A stretch of DNA of 64,000 bases, taken from NCBI GenBank assembly GCA_014647715.1, contig BMPS01000005.1:60563-124562 (forward strand), given 5' to 3'. Position 1 is the stretch's first letter. Each line of letters begins with the position of its first letter. Below, piece by piece: positions 37,028 through 46,403 of the stretch. Source of the DNA: Streptomyces cinereus (GTDB taxonomy: Bacteria; Pseudomonadota; Gammaproteobacteria; Pseudomonadales; Moraxellaceae). The notes beneath the pieces were generated by a model, which had not been told where the DNA came from, ran no database searches, and saw only the letters and a program-made list of their open reading frames with translations. The position numbers were made by a program, and so were the translations under genes.

Positions 37028-37822
37028 TTATTTTTGATGGCTTGCCATAAAGTCTTTCACCCGCGCTGATTGCGGATTGTCAAATACTTGCTCTGGTGTG
37101 CCTATTTCTTCGATTCGTCCCTCATGCAAGAACACCACTTGGCTTGATACATCGCGCGCAAAACGCATTTCATGGGTGACAATCAGCATGGTGCGACCTT
37201 CTTCAGCAAGCGATTTCATCACTGCTAATACTTCATTGACCAATTCTGGGTCGAGGGCAGAGGTTGGCTCATCAAATAGCAATACTTGGGGCTTCATCGC
37301 TAGCGCACGAGCGATGGCGATACGCTGGCGTTGCCCACCCGATAAGTTTTCTGGGTAAGCATCTTTTTTATCCAGTAGTCCTACGCGTTTTAGTAGCACT
37401 TCGGCTTCACTGATGGCTTGGTCTTTGGCAATTTTTAGGACTTGGGTGGGCCCCTCAATGATGTTTTGTAAAATAGTCCGGTGTGGCCATAAGTTAAAGT
37501 TTTGGAACACAAAGCCCATTTTTGAGCGAAACTGCTCAAGCTGACGTTGATTGGCGGCAACCAAATCCCCTGATTTATTCGGTTTTAATAGCAATGCTTC
37601 ATTGCCCAAAAAAACCTCCCCTTGTGAGGGGTTTTCAAGCAAATTTATACAGCGTAGCAAGGTGGATTTGCCCGAACCGCTCGAGCCAAGAATTGAGATG
37701 ACATCGCCATCATAAGCGGTCAACGATACACCTTTTAGTACCTCAAGCGATCCAAAGTTCTTGTGGATATTGTTAAGTTGCAAGGCTACAGGACGCTGTA
37801 AGTTTGGCATAGCATCTGACAT
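37028..37822 (-). CDS. Amino-acid ABC transporter ATP-binding protein (HisP/ArtP/GlnQ type)
   Basis: A 264-residue ATPase with Walker [11 protein letters not shown]-loop FQNFNLWPH, signature LSGGQRQR and Walker [12 protein letters not shown]. The insertion between Walker A and the Q-loop ([11 protein letters not shown]) is typical of polar amino-acid importers. I used ATG 37822, whose product begins MSDAMPNLQ; the longer frame to 37897 has a non-family leader. It is the first gene of the seven-gene importer locus. Confidence 0.9.
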   Translation of the reverse strand: MSDAMPNLQRPVALQLNNIHKNFGSLEVLKGVSLTAYDGDVISILGSSGSGKSTLLRCINLLENPSQGEVFLGNEALLLKPNKSGDLVAANQRQLEQFRSKMGFVFQNFNLWPHRTILQNIIEGPTQVLKIAKDQAISEAEVLLKRVGLLDKKDAYPENLSGGQRQRIAIARALAMKPQVLLFDEPTSALDPELVNEVLAVMKSLAEEGRTMLIVTHEMRFARDVSSQVVFLHEGRIEEIGTPEQVFDNPQSARVKDFMASHQK

Positions 37823-38069
37823 GATATTCAATCCAAAATTTGACGATAGGTGGAAAAAAAACTGTCTATTTTCGCTTAAAACGCTACTAAAACGCAACTT
37901 TTTCTCTCATTTAACTTTATTTTATGGCGTTCGATTTTAGGGCACTGGTCTTTAGCGCTTGTTTTTAGATTGAGTCTTAACCATTAATTTTTGTCTGTCA
38001 AAACTTTCTAAATTCCATTTTTGGATTGAAGTTGTTATGATGAAGCGATGATTATATTAGGGACTGACT

Positions 38070-39365
38070 ATGCAAACCATGACTGATACCAAACATTATA
38101 TGCAAACCGTGGGACAGCAAGCGCGCGCCGCTTCAGCAATTTTGGCAAAAGCAGACACCGCACTCAAAAATAGCGCCCTACTCGCTATCTATGACGCCCT
38201 GCAACAAGCCAAATCACAGGTGTTGGCGGCCAATGCCACCGATATGCAAAACGGTCAACAAAAAGGACTGGATGACGCGCTACTTGATCGATTAGCGCTC
38301 ACCGATGCGCGCTTTGATGGCATGTTACAAGGGCTAAAAGATGTCGCCATGCTACCTGACCCAATTGGCGAGGTCACGGATATGACCTTTCGTCCATCGG
38401 GTATTCAGCTAGGTAAAATGCGTGTGCCGCTGGGTGTGGTCGGGATGATTTATGAATCTCGCCCAAATGTAACCATTGAAGCTGCGTCTTTGGCATTGAA
38501 ATCTGGCAATGCGATTATCCTACGTGGGGGTTCAGAAGCGTTTTATTCTAATCAAGCATTGGCTGCGTGTGTCAAACAAGGCTTGCAGGCGGTTGGTTTG
38601 CCCGCGACCGCAGTGCAAGTGGTGGAAACCACCGACCGCGCGGCAGTGGGGGAACTCATCACCATGAATCGCTATGTCGATGTGATTGTGCCGCGGGGTG
38701 GTAAAAGCCTAATTGAGCGTATCAGTAATGAAGCGCGCGTCCCTGTCATCAAGCATCTAGATGGTAACTGCCATACCTTTGTCGATCGCGATGCAAACTT
38801 GACTATGGCAATTGATATCTGCGTCAATGCCAAAACCCACCGCTATGGGACTTGCAATACCATGGAAACGCTGCTGATTGATAGCCAAATCGCTGCGCAA
38901 GCCTTGGCGCCAATCGCCAGCGCCATTGTCGCTGCAGACAGCGCCATGCAATTACGCGGCTGCCCAAAAACCTTAGCCATCTTGAGCGATACCGCTGAAT
39001 TAACAGGTCATCTGTCAGCGGCGAGTGAAGCAGACTGGGATAGCGAATATTTGGCGCCAATTTTGGCGATTAAAGTAGTGGCCGATATCGACGAAGCCAT
39101 TGCCCATATCAATACCCATGGCTCACACCATACCGATGCGATTATCACCGAAAACTACTCAAAATCGTTAAAATTCATGCGTGAAGTTGACTCTAGTAGC
39201 GTGATGGTCAATGCATCAACCCGCTTTGCCGATGGTTTTGAATATGGTTTGGGTGCGGAAATTGGGATTTCCACCGATAAAATCCATGCGCGCGGCCCTG
39301 TGGGTCTTGAAGGTTTAACATCGCAAAAATGGATTGTGTTTGGGCATGGGGAAATCAGACAGTGA
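38070..39365 (+). CDS. proA: Glutamate-5-semialdehyde dehydrogenase
   Basis: NADPH-dependent reduction of gamma-glutamyl phosphate in proline synthesis. The 431 residues include the catalytic cysteine in [11 protein letters not shown] (Cys 262), [14 protein letters not shown] and [22 protein letters not shown]. The stop codon TGA overlaps the GTG start of the next gene. proB is not adjacent. Confidence 0.97.
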   Translation: MQTMTDTKHYMQTVGQQARAASAILAKADTALKNSALLAIYDALQQAKSQVLAANATDMQNGQQKGLDDALLDRLALTDARFDGMLQGLKDVAMLPDPIGEVTDMTFRPSGIQLGKMRVPLGVVGMIYESRPNVTIEAASLALKSGNAIILRGGSEAFYSNQALAACVKQGLQAVGLPATAVQVVETTDRAAVGELITMNRYVDVIVPRGGKSLIERISNEARVPVIKHLDGNCHTFVDRDANLTMAIDICVNAKTHRYGTCNTMETLLIDSQIAAQALAPIASAIVAADSAMQLRGCPKTLAILSDTAELTGHLSAASEADWDSEYLAPILAIKVVADIDEAIAHINTHGSHHTDAIITENYSKSLKFMREVDSSSVMVNASTRFADGFEYGLGAEIGISTDKIHARGPVGLEGLTSQKWIVFGHGEIRQ

Positions 39366-40063
39366 CAGCTAAAACTTTTGGTAATCAAATAAATTATTTT
39401 CACAAACCTACTTTAATTATTGGTAATAAAAACTACTCTACTTGGTCTTTGCGCGCATGGCTTATGCTGCATGCCTTCGGTGTAGCCTTCGATGAAATAC
39501 CCATTAAGCTATTTCATCCCAGCAATCAAAAGATTTTGACGACCTATACGCCACTGGGTCAAGTGCCTGTACTGTTACATGAAGACAAAACGATTTGGGA
39601 CAGTGTCGGTATTGCTTTATATGCGGAAAAATACTTAATTACGCAAAACATTTGGGGTAACCAGCCGCATTTAGCCATGAGTTTAATGGGGGAAATGCAC
39701 AGTGGATTTTCTGCACTGCGCAATGAAATGCCAATGAATATTCGAGCTAGGCGCCACATTGTACCTTCCGCACCCTGTTTAAGCGACTTGGCGCGGTTTG
39801 AAGCCATCGTCACCGAAGGCTTTAAACAAAACGGCTCTGAGGGTTATTTGTTAGGCGAATTTAGTGTCGCTGATGTATTTTTTGCCCCGATTATTTTTCG
39901 CCTCATCACTTACGCAAAAGCCTCCGATATAGAGTTACAATCCATGACTTTAATCTATATACAAAAAATGCTTGCTCACCCAAGCATGCAGACTTGGCAA
40001 CAACAGGCGTTGACAGAAACCGATATAGTCATTGAAGATGAAGCAGGCACAGAAGTTGTTTGA
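39362..40063 (+). CDS. Glutathione S-transferase family protein
   Basis: A 233-residue cytosolic GST-like protein. An N-terminal thioredoxin-fold domain has [10 protein letters not shown] (probable Ser at the glutathione site) and the cis-Pro region [19 protein letters not shown], then a helical C-domain. GTG 39362 overlaps the proA stop (GTGA) with GGGGA eight bases upstream, indicating translational coupling. A longer in-frame start at 39329 lies inside proA and is less likely. Its substrate and any tie to proline synthesis are unknown. Confidence 0.85.
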   Translation: MTAKTFGNQINYFHKPTLIIGNKNYSTWSLRAWLMLHAFGVAFDEIPIKLFHPSNQKILTTYTPLGQVPVLLHEDKTIWDSVGIALYAEKYLITQNIWGNQPHLAMSLMGEMHSGFSALRNEMPMNIRARRHIVPSAPCLSDLARFEAIVTEGFKQNGSEGYLLGEFSVADVFFAPIIFRLITYAKASDIELQSMTLIYIQKMLAHPSMQTWQQQALTETDIVIEDEAGTEVV

Positions 40064-40093
40064 GGTTAATCAGCTTTAATTCAATGAAAAACC

Positions 40094-40606
40094 TTATTTG
40101 GCAATCGCTTTAAACAGGCTGATTTGGTTGTTATCGGTTACCGTCAACATCGGTGTGCCTTTGCTATCTTGAGTCAGTTTAAATTGTCCTTGTAATGTAG
40201 ATGGCGCAGCGGCATCAAATGCCATGCGCGATTCTGGCATACACATCATGCGCGTGGAAACGATATTTTTTATCAATACATTGTTATGGGTCAAGCTATA
40301 ATTGCCCCACATACGATTGCAAGTGTTGTCAAAGCTGACACGACCTTTATCAAAGCTGACCAACAGCGGTTTGGCTTGGTTAAACAATTCAGGTTTAGTG
40401 GGTTTACCCGCCAAATCAGTCACCGAGACCAATTGCCAGCGATAATTTTGCAACGTGGCATCCGCTAACGGCAAGGTGACCGCTTGAGTCGGGTTAGACA
40501 TCCCTGACTTACTATCCGCTATGGTTTGACAGCCTGTCATTGCCAGCGTTCCTGCTATCAAGCCACTTAGCGCTAGTGAATAGGTTTTGGCACATTTTTT
40601 CATCAT
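40094..40606 (-). CDS. META-domain (HslJ-like) lipoprotein
   Basis: A 170-residue lipoprotein: signal ending in lipobox MTGC, then one META domain containing VSFDKGRVSFDNTCNRMWG, which leads to a second conserved part, STRMMCMPE. HslJ of E. coli is heat-inducible and affects novobiocin resistance; its molecular role is unclear. ATG 40606 or 40603 follow AAAGGA closely; the longer frame to 40690 is not supported. Confidence 0.83.
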   Translation of the reverse strand: MMKKCAKTYSLALSGLIAGTLAMTGCQTIADSKSGMSNPTQAVTLPLADATLQNYRWQLVSVTDLAGKPTKPELFNQAKPLLVSFDKGRVSFDNTCNRMWGNYSLTHNNVLIKNIVSTRMMCMPESRMAFDAAAPSTLQGQFKLTQDSKGTPMLTVTDNNQISLFKAIAK

Positions 40607-40701
40607 GCTTTCCTTTTGTTTAAAAATTATTGTGTAAAAAATTATTGCAATCATTATATAAAATACCCTTAAGACTTTATTGCTAAGCACGACAATTATT
40701 G

Positions 40702-41328
40702 TTATTCGATTGTATTACTAGATTTGATGGACGCTTCATTTGCTTGAATGGGTTTTTGCAAAAACTCTAAAAATACATCATCGCGCTTGGGGTCGCCATT
40801 GTTGCCGTCCCTTGGAAATGCCATCTTCTCTCCTGTCAGTGAATAACCACGGTGCTGATAATAACTTAATAGCTCTGGTCGATGACTTAAAATCGACATG
40901 GACAAATGGGTTAAAGGTAAATGGGTTAAGTTTTTGGCGTGGGCGTGTCTGATAGCAAACGTTTCTACCGCAGACAACATCGTATCGCCAATGCCTCTAC
41001 CTTGCACAGCAGGATGAACCGCAAAAGTGCCAATATATGCCGCTGGCTGATGGTTAATGGGTGAGAAATCCACAGAAATACACCCGAGCAAATCATCGCT
41101 ATCGTGCGGATTTTCAAACACGAACAGATAAACGTTCGGGTTGTCTATCAAGGCTGTCATTTCCTCGGCAGTGGTGCGAATCCCACCAATTAAAGCAGCT
41201 TCATTGGTCCAACCTTCATCTGAGCGGTAACAGCGATTGAGCAAAGTTACCAAATTTTCGACGTCTTGTTGCGTGGCAACGCGTAATTGCACGGCGTTTT
41301 TATCGATATCGCTATCAGGGTTTTTCAT
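40702..41328 (-). CDS. GNAT family N-acetyltransferase
   Basis: A 208-residue acetyltransferase. Motif A is VHPAVQGRGIGDTMLSAVE (acetyl-CoA pyrophosphate-binding loop QGRGIG), and motif B includes YYQHRGYSLTGEKM. The order and the SDFS-like strand before motif A fit small-molecule or protein GNATs. The substrate cannot be inferred. ATG 41328 is preferred; a longer frame to 41388 exists. Confidence 0.85.
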   Translation of the reverse strand: MKNPDSDIDKNAVQLRVATQQDVENLVTLLNRCYRSDEGWTNEAALIGGIRTTAEEMTALIDNPNVYLFVFENPHDSDDLLGCISVDFSPINHQPAAYIGTFAVHPAVQGRGIGDTMLSAVETFAIRHAHAKNLTHLPLTHLSMSILSHRPELLSYYQHRGYSLTGEKMAFPRDGNNGDPKRDDVFLEFLQKPIQANEASIKSSNTIE

Positions 41329-41656
41329 GTTTTTTCTCTTTTTATGCTCACATTGGCTAAACATAGGATGCGTTAAACATTTTGCCAAGTCAGCTGACCG
41401 ATTTTGCCACCCAATGCACCCAATTCACCTAAACTAGCCAGCATATCTAGCTTATGCACTGTTACTTGATTGAATGTTACTTTATTGGCAATTGCTTTGG
41501 CATTCAAGCCGTATTTGACGTCATTGTTGTTGCCGTCATATTTTTAACCTATTAGCATAAGACAATAAAGCATGCCGATAATTAAACGCTGCTGTAATCG
41601 AGATGGTTTATCAATCATCCGTTTGTTAAAATAAACCTTTTGCAAGTAACCCTAGC
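41329..41656. other. Intergenic region, GNAT to truD
   Basis: About 330 AT-rich bases between divergent genes. I see no gene, RNA or clear regulatory site. Confidence 0.45.
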
Positions 41657-42745
41657 ATGCCAAAACTGCCTTCACCCTATATCCCTGCGATTGAGTCCGC
41701 TATTTATAAACAACAACCCACTGATTTTATTGTCCATGAAAAACTTGGCATTGAATGCAGCCATACAGGCGAACATCTTTGGCTTCATATTCAAAAAACC
41801 CGGATGAATACCAATTTTGTGGCAAAGTTGCTGTCACAATGGGCAGGCATCCCACTCAAGGATGTAGGATATTCGGGGCTCAAAGATCGTCATGCGCTGA
41901 CGACGCAATGGTTTAGTCTTCGCTTGCCAAAAAAAATTGCCCCTGAACAAAACTTTGAGCAATTTGTCCAGACCAAATTAGCTAGTGATGAAATGCTAGA
42001 AATACTGGCACAGCATTGGCATCACAAAAAATTGGGTCGCGGTATTCATGAGGCCAATCAGTTTATCATCACCCTACGCGACGTGGTGGGTGAGAAAGCT
42101 GCCATCGAGCAACAACTTGCGACCATCAAAACACAAGGTGTTCCCAATTATTTTGGCGAGCAGCGCTTTGGGCAAGATGCCAATAATATTGATGCCGCTA
42201 TCGAACTATTTACCCATCATACAATTCAGGGTAAAAAAATTCATCGCAAATTTGACCAAGATAAAATCAGTCTGTATCTGTCGGCAGCGCGTAGTGAATT
42301 ATTCAATGCCATCTTGGCAAAACGTATCGCATTGGGCATCTGGAACCAACCGCTTGATGGCGACGTGATGAATTTGGCGGGTTCAAACAGTATCTTTGTG
42401 GCACAGCATATAGATGAAACCATGCTATCAAGGCTACAAAGTGGCGATATCCATTTGACTGCACCGATGTGGGGCGCAGGTGAGTTAAAAAGTAGTGGTA
42501 AGGTTAACGCATTAGAACTATCCGTCATCACTGACAATCCCATTTATCAGCAGCTAAGTCAAGGTCTGATTGAGTTTGGTTTAAAGCAGCAGCGCCGCCC
42601 CCTGCGTATGCTGCCCAGTAACTTGCAGTGGGTTTGGCAAGACGGTCAGACATTGGTGTTAGATTTTGAATTGCCGGCAGGCAGTTTTGCGACGACGATG
42701 ATTGATACGCTTGTTGCAAGCTCGGCACTCACCACTGAATTATGA
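41657..42745 (+). CDS. truD: tRNA pseudouridine(13) synthase TruD
   Basis: Makes pseudouridine 13 in tRNA-Glu. The catalytic aspartate is in GYSGLKDRHA (Asp 77), followed by the family segments NYFGEQRFG and LYLSAARSELFN. The 362-residue length is near the family norm. Its stop codon lies inside a four-copy 14-bp tandem repeat shared with the end of the convergent GGDEF gene. Confidence 0.96.
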   Translation: MPKLPSPYIPAIESAIYKQQPTDFIVHEKLGIECSHTGEHLWLHIQKTRMNTNFVAKLLSQWAGIPLKDVGYSGLKDRHALTTQWFSLRLPKKIAPEQNFEQFVQTKLASDEMLEILAQHWHHKKLGRGIHEANQFIITLRDVVGEKAAIEQQLATIKTQGVPNYFGEQRFGQDANNIDAAIELFTHHTIQGKKIHRKFDQDKISLYLSAARSELFNAILAKRIALGIWNQPLDGDVMNLAGSNSIFVAQHIDETMLSRLQSGDIHLTAPMWGAGELKSSGKVNALELSVITDNPIYQQLSQGLIEFGLKQQRRPLRMLPSNLQWVWQDGQTLVLDFELPAGSFATTMIDTLVASSALTTEL

Positions 42746-42792
42746 AGGCTGGATTATAGAAGCTAAATTATAAAGGCTAAGTTATGACGGCT
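42737..42792. repeat. Four 14-bp tandem repeats bridging two convergent stop codons
   Basis: Copies at 42737, 42751, 42765 and 42779 follow the pattern RRATTATRARGCT-like (last base pairs vary). Each carries TGA, TAG or TAA on the plus strand and TAA on the minus strand. truD ends in the first copy and the GGDEF gene in the last. Confidence 0.9.
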
Positions 42793-44131
42793 GATTGATT
42801 GGCGTCATCAGTAAATAACATTGACCTTTGACCACACAGTTGCGACCATTGGCTTTGGCTTGCTGCATTGCCAAATCGGAGAATTTGATAATGCGCTCAA
42901 GGGCGGGCGGCAGTGCAGGCATGGTCGGTAAACTATGCATATACTCGCGCATATATTCGATAAAACCGCGATTATCAAGCGTGTGGTCGCTATCTCTCCC
43001 ATGATTTTGATAAAGACTGGCAATACCTAAGCTTGCGGTAAATTGAATTTCTGTATCAAAAATCCCATATCTCACCACTTGCTTTTCAAACGCTTGGCGC
43101 AGCTGTTCTGCCATATCGTAGGCTTGCTCAATCCCCATATTTGGCAAGATGATGCAAAATTCTTCCCCACCCACGCGTCCAAACATCGTCCCTGTCGGTA
43201 AGAAGTTTTTTAAGGTATTCGCGGTACAAATCAACGTCGCATCACCCGCATCATGACCATATTTGTCATTGATATGTTTAAATTTGTCCAAATCAATATA
43301 AATCACACTAAGCGTATTCCAATCGCTTTTACGTTGCCATAAATAACTCAAAAAACTATAAATGGTACGCCGATTGGCGATATTGGTGAGCGCATCAGCT
43401 TCTAGCAAATCATAAATCTTGCGGCGCTGAAAGTTCATGACTTTCATGCCCTGCAAAATACAATACAGTGTGACTGTTGCCTTGGCGGTTACCAAAAAGC
43501 TAAAAGACAATCCCCAAAGCCAATGATTACGCGCTGCTAAGCTTGGATATAACCTAGGCAGCAATTGCCACCAATTCATGCCATTACTCATATTAAAAAT
43601 AAATAACGCAACAATACAACTGACAAACGACACCCAGACCAGTCGCCATCTTAATAGCACCATGCCAAGACCGGTGGCACTGATCAGCATTACACCTTCA
43701 AGCGCACTGTTGTTGCCAATCCAGACGATAAAAAGATTTTCATAAATCAAATAGATGATTACAAAAAAGATTTGGTACTCCCGCCAAAGCCTTGATTGCT
43801 CAGGAATGCGGGTGATGAACCATAGTGAATACCCACAAAACAACACCATCGCCAGTCCCAAATAGGTGATATGTATCATCAAGCTGCGATTAAAGATTTG
43901 GTTAAACTTGTGGGCAAAGGGAAAGATATCTAGGGGCGATGTGATGACAAGAACTGTCGCATACCAAATCAAATGAAAAAATGTCTCAACCAACGCCAAC
44001 ATAATAAACAACATGAATTTATTGGTATCGTTGACTCTTGGCGAATTGATATATAGCGAAGGTTTAAAGCTAAAAAATTTTAGCGTTTGCTGCAATTGTT
44101 CTTTAAAGCTTGGCAAGGCGGTTTGGGTCAT
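42782..44131 (-). CDS. Membrane-bound diguanylate cyclase (GGDEF)
   Basis: A 449-residue protein with about six or seven hydrophobic helices (residues 40-235) and a C-terminal GGDEF domain. The active-site motif GGEEF is at residues 321-325, with DLDKFKHINDKYGHDAGD upstream, so synthesis of cyclic di-GMP from GTP is likely. I see no RXXD inhibitory site at the usual position before GGEEF (the residues there are GTMFGRV). The membrane part resembles a MASE-like sensor but I cannot name it. Proximity to pilTU is suggestive only. Confidence 0.92.
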   Translation of the reverse strand: MTQTALPSFKEQLQQTLKFFSFKPSLYINSPRVNDTNKFMLFIMLALVETFFHLIWYATVLVITSPLDIFPFAHKFNQIFNRSLMIHITYLGLAMVLFCGYSLWFITRIPEQSRLWREYQIFFVIIYLIYENLFIVWIGNNSALEGVMLISATGLGMVLLRWRLVWVSFVSCIVALFIFNMSNGMNWWQLLPRLYPSLAARNHWLWGLSFSFLVTAKATVTLYCILQGMKVMNFQRRKIYDLLEADALTNIANRRTIYSFLSYLWQRKSDWNTLSVIYIDLDKFKHINDKYGHDAGDATLICTANTLKNFLPTGTMFGRVGGEEFCIILPNMGIEQAYDMAEQLRQAFEKQVVRYGIFDTEIQFTASLGIASLYQNHGRDSDHTLDNRGFIEYMREYMHSLPTMPALPPALERIIKFSDLAMQQAKANGRNCVVKGQCYLLMTPINQPS

Positions 44132-44483
44132 AGGATTATTGCAAAATCAATAAATCTATTAAAAGAAGGCGTCACGCATTAAACCAATCAAGGCAGGTAT
44201 GTCAGCCATTGTCAGTCATTGATTAGTTTTAGTCGTTTGCATTTAACTTACCTTAAAGATTATATAAGGTATTGTTGCTTCATTCTAATACTTTATTAAT
44301 GACCAATGGGTAAATGTTTAATTTTTTTTAATTATTCTTGACTTATCTATTTTATCAAAACTTCCTCGACCAAATAAAAAAGGTAAGCCTAAGCTTACCT
44401 TAATCTACAGTTTACAGCATTTTAATTAGATTGGTTGATTTAACCTGATTGTTTAACATTCATCGTGACGTTGTCAATTGAAC
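44132..44483. other. Intergenic region, GGDEF gene to NlpC/P60 gene
   Basis: About 350 AT-rich bases between same-strand genes. It holds the terminator of the NlpC/P60 gene and presumably the GGDEF promoter; nothing else is recognised. Confidence 0.45.
44375..44401 (-). terminator. Terminator of the NlpC/P60 gene
   Basis: A perfect 9-bp stem AAGGTAAGC/GCTTACCTT with a 4-base loop, followed by six T on the minus strand. Confidence 0.88.
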
Positions 44484-45008
44484 TCAAGCGTCCAATACAC
44501 GGCGCGCTGTCACGAATTTATTTGCCCAATAGCCAGAATCTAAACTTGTAATAGAAATACTTTTGCCCGTTGATGGTGAATGAATAAAACGACCTTCACC
44601 GATATACATGCCCACATGAGAGATACGACCACCACCGTGAGAGAAGAACACCATATCGCCTGGTTTTAACTCACTACGGTTAATACGTTCACCCACTTGC
44701 GCCATGCTGCCTGAAGTACGTGGTAGATTGATGTTGGCGGTTTGTTTATAAACATATTGCATAAAGCCGCTACAGTCAAAACCACTTGTTGGGCTGGTGC
44801 CACCCCAGCGGTAAGGTAAGCCGATAAAATTTTTGGCTTTTGCAATGAGGCTATCTACTTTTGAGCCACCCTCTGGATTTTCAGAAACGCTTGAGTTAAA
44901 GCTACCGAAATATTCTGTGATACCATTGTCGGCATTGGCAGCGGTTGGCGCTAGGCTAAACAAGACACAAGGTAGAGCGGTTAATAAAGTTTTTTGAAGA
45001 AAGTTCAT
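44484..45008 (-). CDS. NlpC/P60 (C40) cell-wall peptidase
   Basis: A secreted 174-residue cysteine peptidase. A signal peptide ending AANA is followed by a short linker and the NlpC/P60 domain: catalytic Cys 79 in GFDCSGF, His 131 in SHVGMY, and the segment YRWGGTSP before the cysteine. Such enzymes cut D-Glu-meso-DAP bonds in peptidoglycan stems. It stands alone behind an upstream region with a perfect 14-bp inverted repeat. Confidence 0.93.
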   Translation of the reverse strand: MNFLQKTLLTALPCVLFSLAPTAANADNGITEYFGSFNSSVSENPEGGSKVDSLIAKAKNFIGLPYRWGGTSPTSGFDCSGFMQYVYKQTANINLPRTSGSMAQVGERINRSELKPGDMVFFSHGGGRISHVGMYIGEGRFIHSPSTGKSISITSLDSGYWANKFVTARRVLDA

Positions 45009-45433
45009 AGGGCTTTAATCCGTTCAGAACTTTTATCCGTATATGGGCTATATCAAAATTGATTACTAGAAGCTAAAAAGTTGATATACGGATAAAAATT
45101 ACATAACTATTGTATTGGTTACATTCTGTAAAACAACGCCATCATACCAATAAAGTTTTTTCGATGTGGATATCTTTTTTCCATAAAATGTTAAAAAATA
45201 TTACAATGTAAGCTAATTTGCTTACAGAAAGCTTATAGAAAGCATACAGCAATAATTGGGTAATAAAATCATTGATTTAACGCAACATTTAGTTAAATAA
45301 CTACCTATTACCCCGTGTTTATTTTGGTGTAATGTAAATAAAGCAGGGGCAATGTGTAACTGACCCTGCTTAATAGTTGAGTAAAAACGGCTAAAAATCG
45401 TTAAATTGCTGTCTTTTTACTCTGTCATTCGCC
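45009..45433. other. Intergenic region upstream of the NlpC/P60 gene
   Basis: About 425 AT-rich bases between the yggS stop and the peptidase start. The main feature is the inverted repeat at 45031-45097. No open frame or RNA gene is supported. Confidence 0.5.
45031..45097. promoter_or_regulatory. Perfect 14-bp inverted repeat before the NlpC/P60 start
   Basis: TTTTATCCGTATAT (45031-45044) and its exact inverse (45084-45097) flank 39 bases, ending 23 bases before the ATG. It could be a dimeric operator pair or an mRNA stem near the ribosome-binding site. Confidence 0.6.
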
Positions 45434-46159
45434 CTAATCTCTCGCCCCAAAAATGGCGGTGCCAAGACGAACGATGGTGGCACCTGCGGTAATGGCTTGC
45501 TCAATATCGCCGCTCATGCCCATTGACAAAGTATCCCACTGCTCAGGATGCGCATGATAAGGCTTGTTTTGCTCAAATAATTGCTGGGTTTTGACAAAGG
45601 CAGACGCGGAATTTTTGGCAGGGATAATCATCAGTCCGCGTAATTGCAAGTTGGGCAGTTGACTAATCTGTGTCACCAATTGGGGTAACTGGTCTGGCTG
45701 GCAGCCTGATTTACTGGCTTCATCGTCAATATTGACTTCGATACAGATATTGAGTGGTGGAAGGTGTTCACCCCTTTGCTCATTGAGACGCTGGGCAATA
45801 ATTAAGCGATCGACCCCATGCACCCAATCAAAATGCGCTGCCAACTCTTTGGTCTTGTTACGCTGGATATGACCGATATAATGCCACACCAATGGCTGCT
45901 CGTTGGCAGTAACGTCTTTGAGTGCGGCGATTTTTGTCACCGCTTCTTGCACATAGTTTTCACCAAAATCTTGCTGACCTTGCTGCGCTAAGGTGCGAAT
46001 CATCCAGCTGGGTTTGGTTTTGGATACAGCAAGCAGTTTGACAGTTGGATTGAGCCTAGCAACGTCAGTTTTCACCTGTTGCCAACGCGCTATCAAGGCT
46101 TGGTTTTCAGCGTCTGTTGCGATTGTCGCCACTGGCTGTTGTTCATCGAATGTTTGCAT
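45434..46159 (-). CDS. yggS: PLP homeostasis protein (YggS/PLPBP family)
   Basis: A 241-residue pyridoxal-phosphate-binding protein with an alanine-racemase-like barrel and no known catalysis. The PLP lysine is in LLAVSKTKP (Lys 47). Other family motifs are DFGENYVQEA, WHYIGHIQRNK and SMGMSGDIEQAI. AGGAAAA precedes the ATG. It is divergent from pilT, an arrangement also known from Pseudomonas. Confidence 0.95.
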   Translation of the reverse strand: MQTFDEQQPVATIATDAENQALIARWQQVKTDVARLNPTVKLLAVSKTKPSWMIRTLAQQGQQDFGENYVQEAVTKIAALKDVTANEQPLVWHYIGHIQRNKTKELAAHFDWVHGVDRLIIAQRLNEQRGEHLPPLNICIEVNIDDEASKSGCQPDQLPQLVTQISQLPNLQLRGLMIIPAKNSASAFVKTQQLFEQNKPYHAHPEQWDTLSMGMSGDIEQAITAGATIVRLGTAIFGARD

Positions 46160-46403
46160 GGTTAACTTTTCCTGTTGATAGGGGGTTGGCTGACTGTTTG
46201 CGAGTTAAGATGATGTTTTTGGTTTTTTTCGCACTGGTGCCGCTGATTTTTAAATTTAAGTTTAACATAAGCTAAAATCGACAAAAAACTATGACCCCTA
46301 GTCAGTTTTTTCTGTTTTTTTTGTGGACGGATGATTATAGTATAACTATCTTTTTTTCCCGCGGTTTTTTCTATTTTCTTGACCTACCTAAGGATTCGCT
46401 ATC

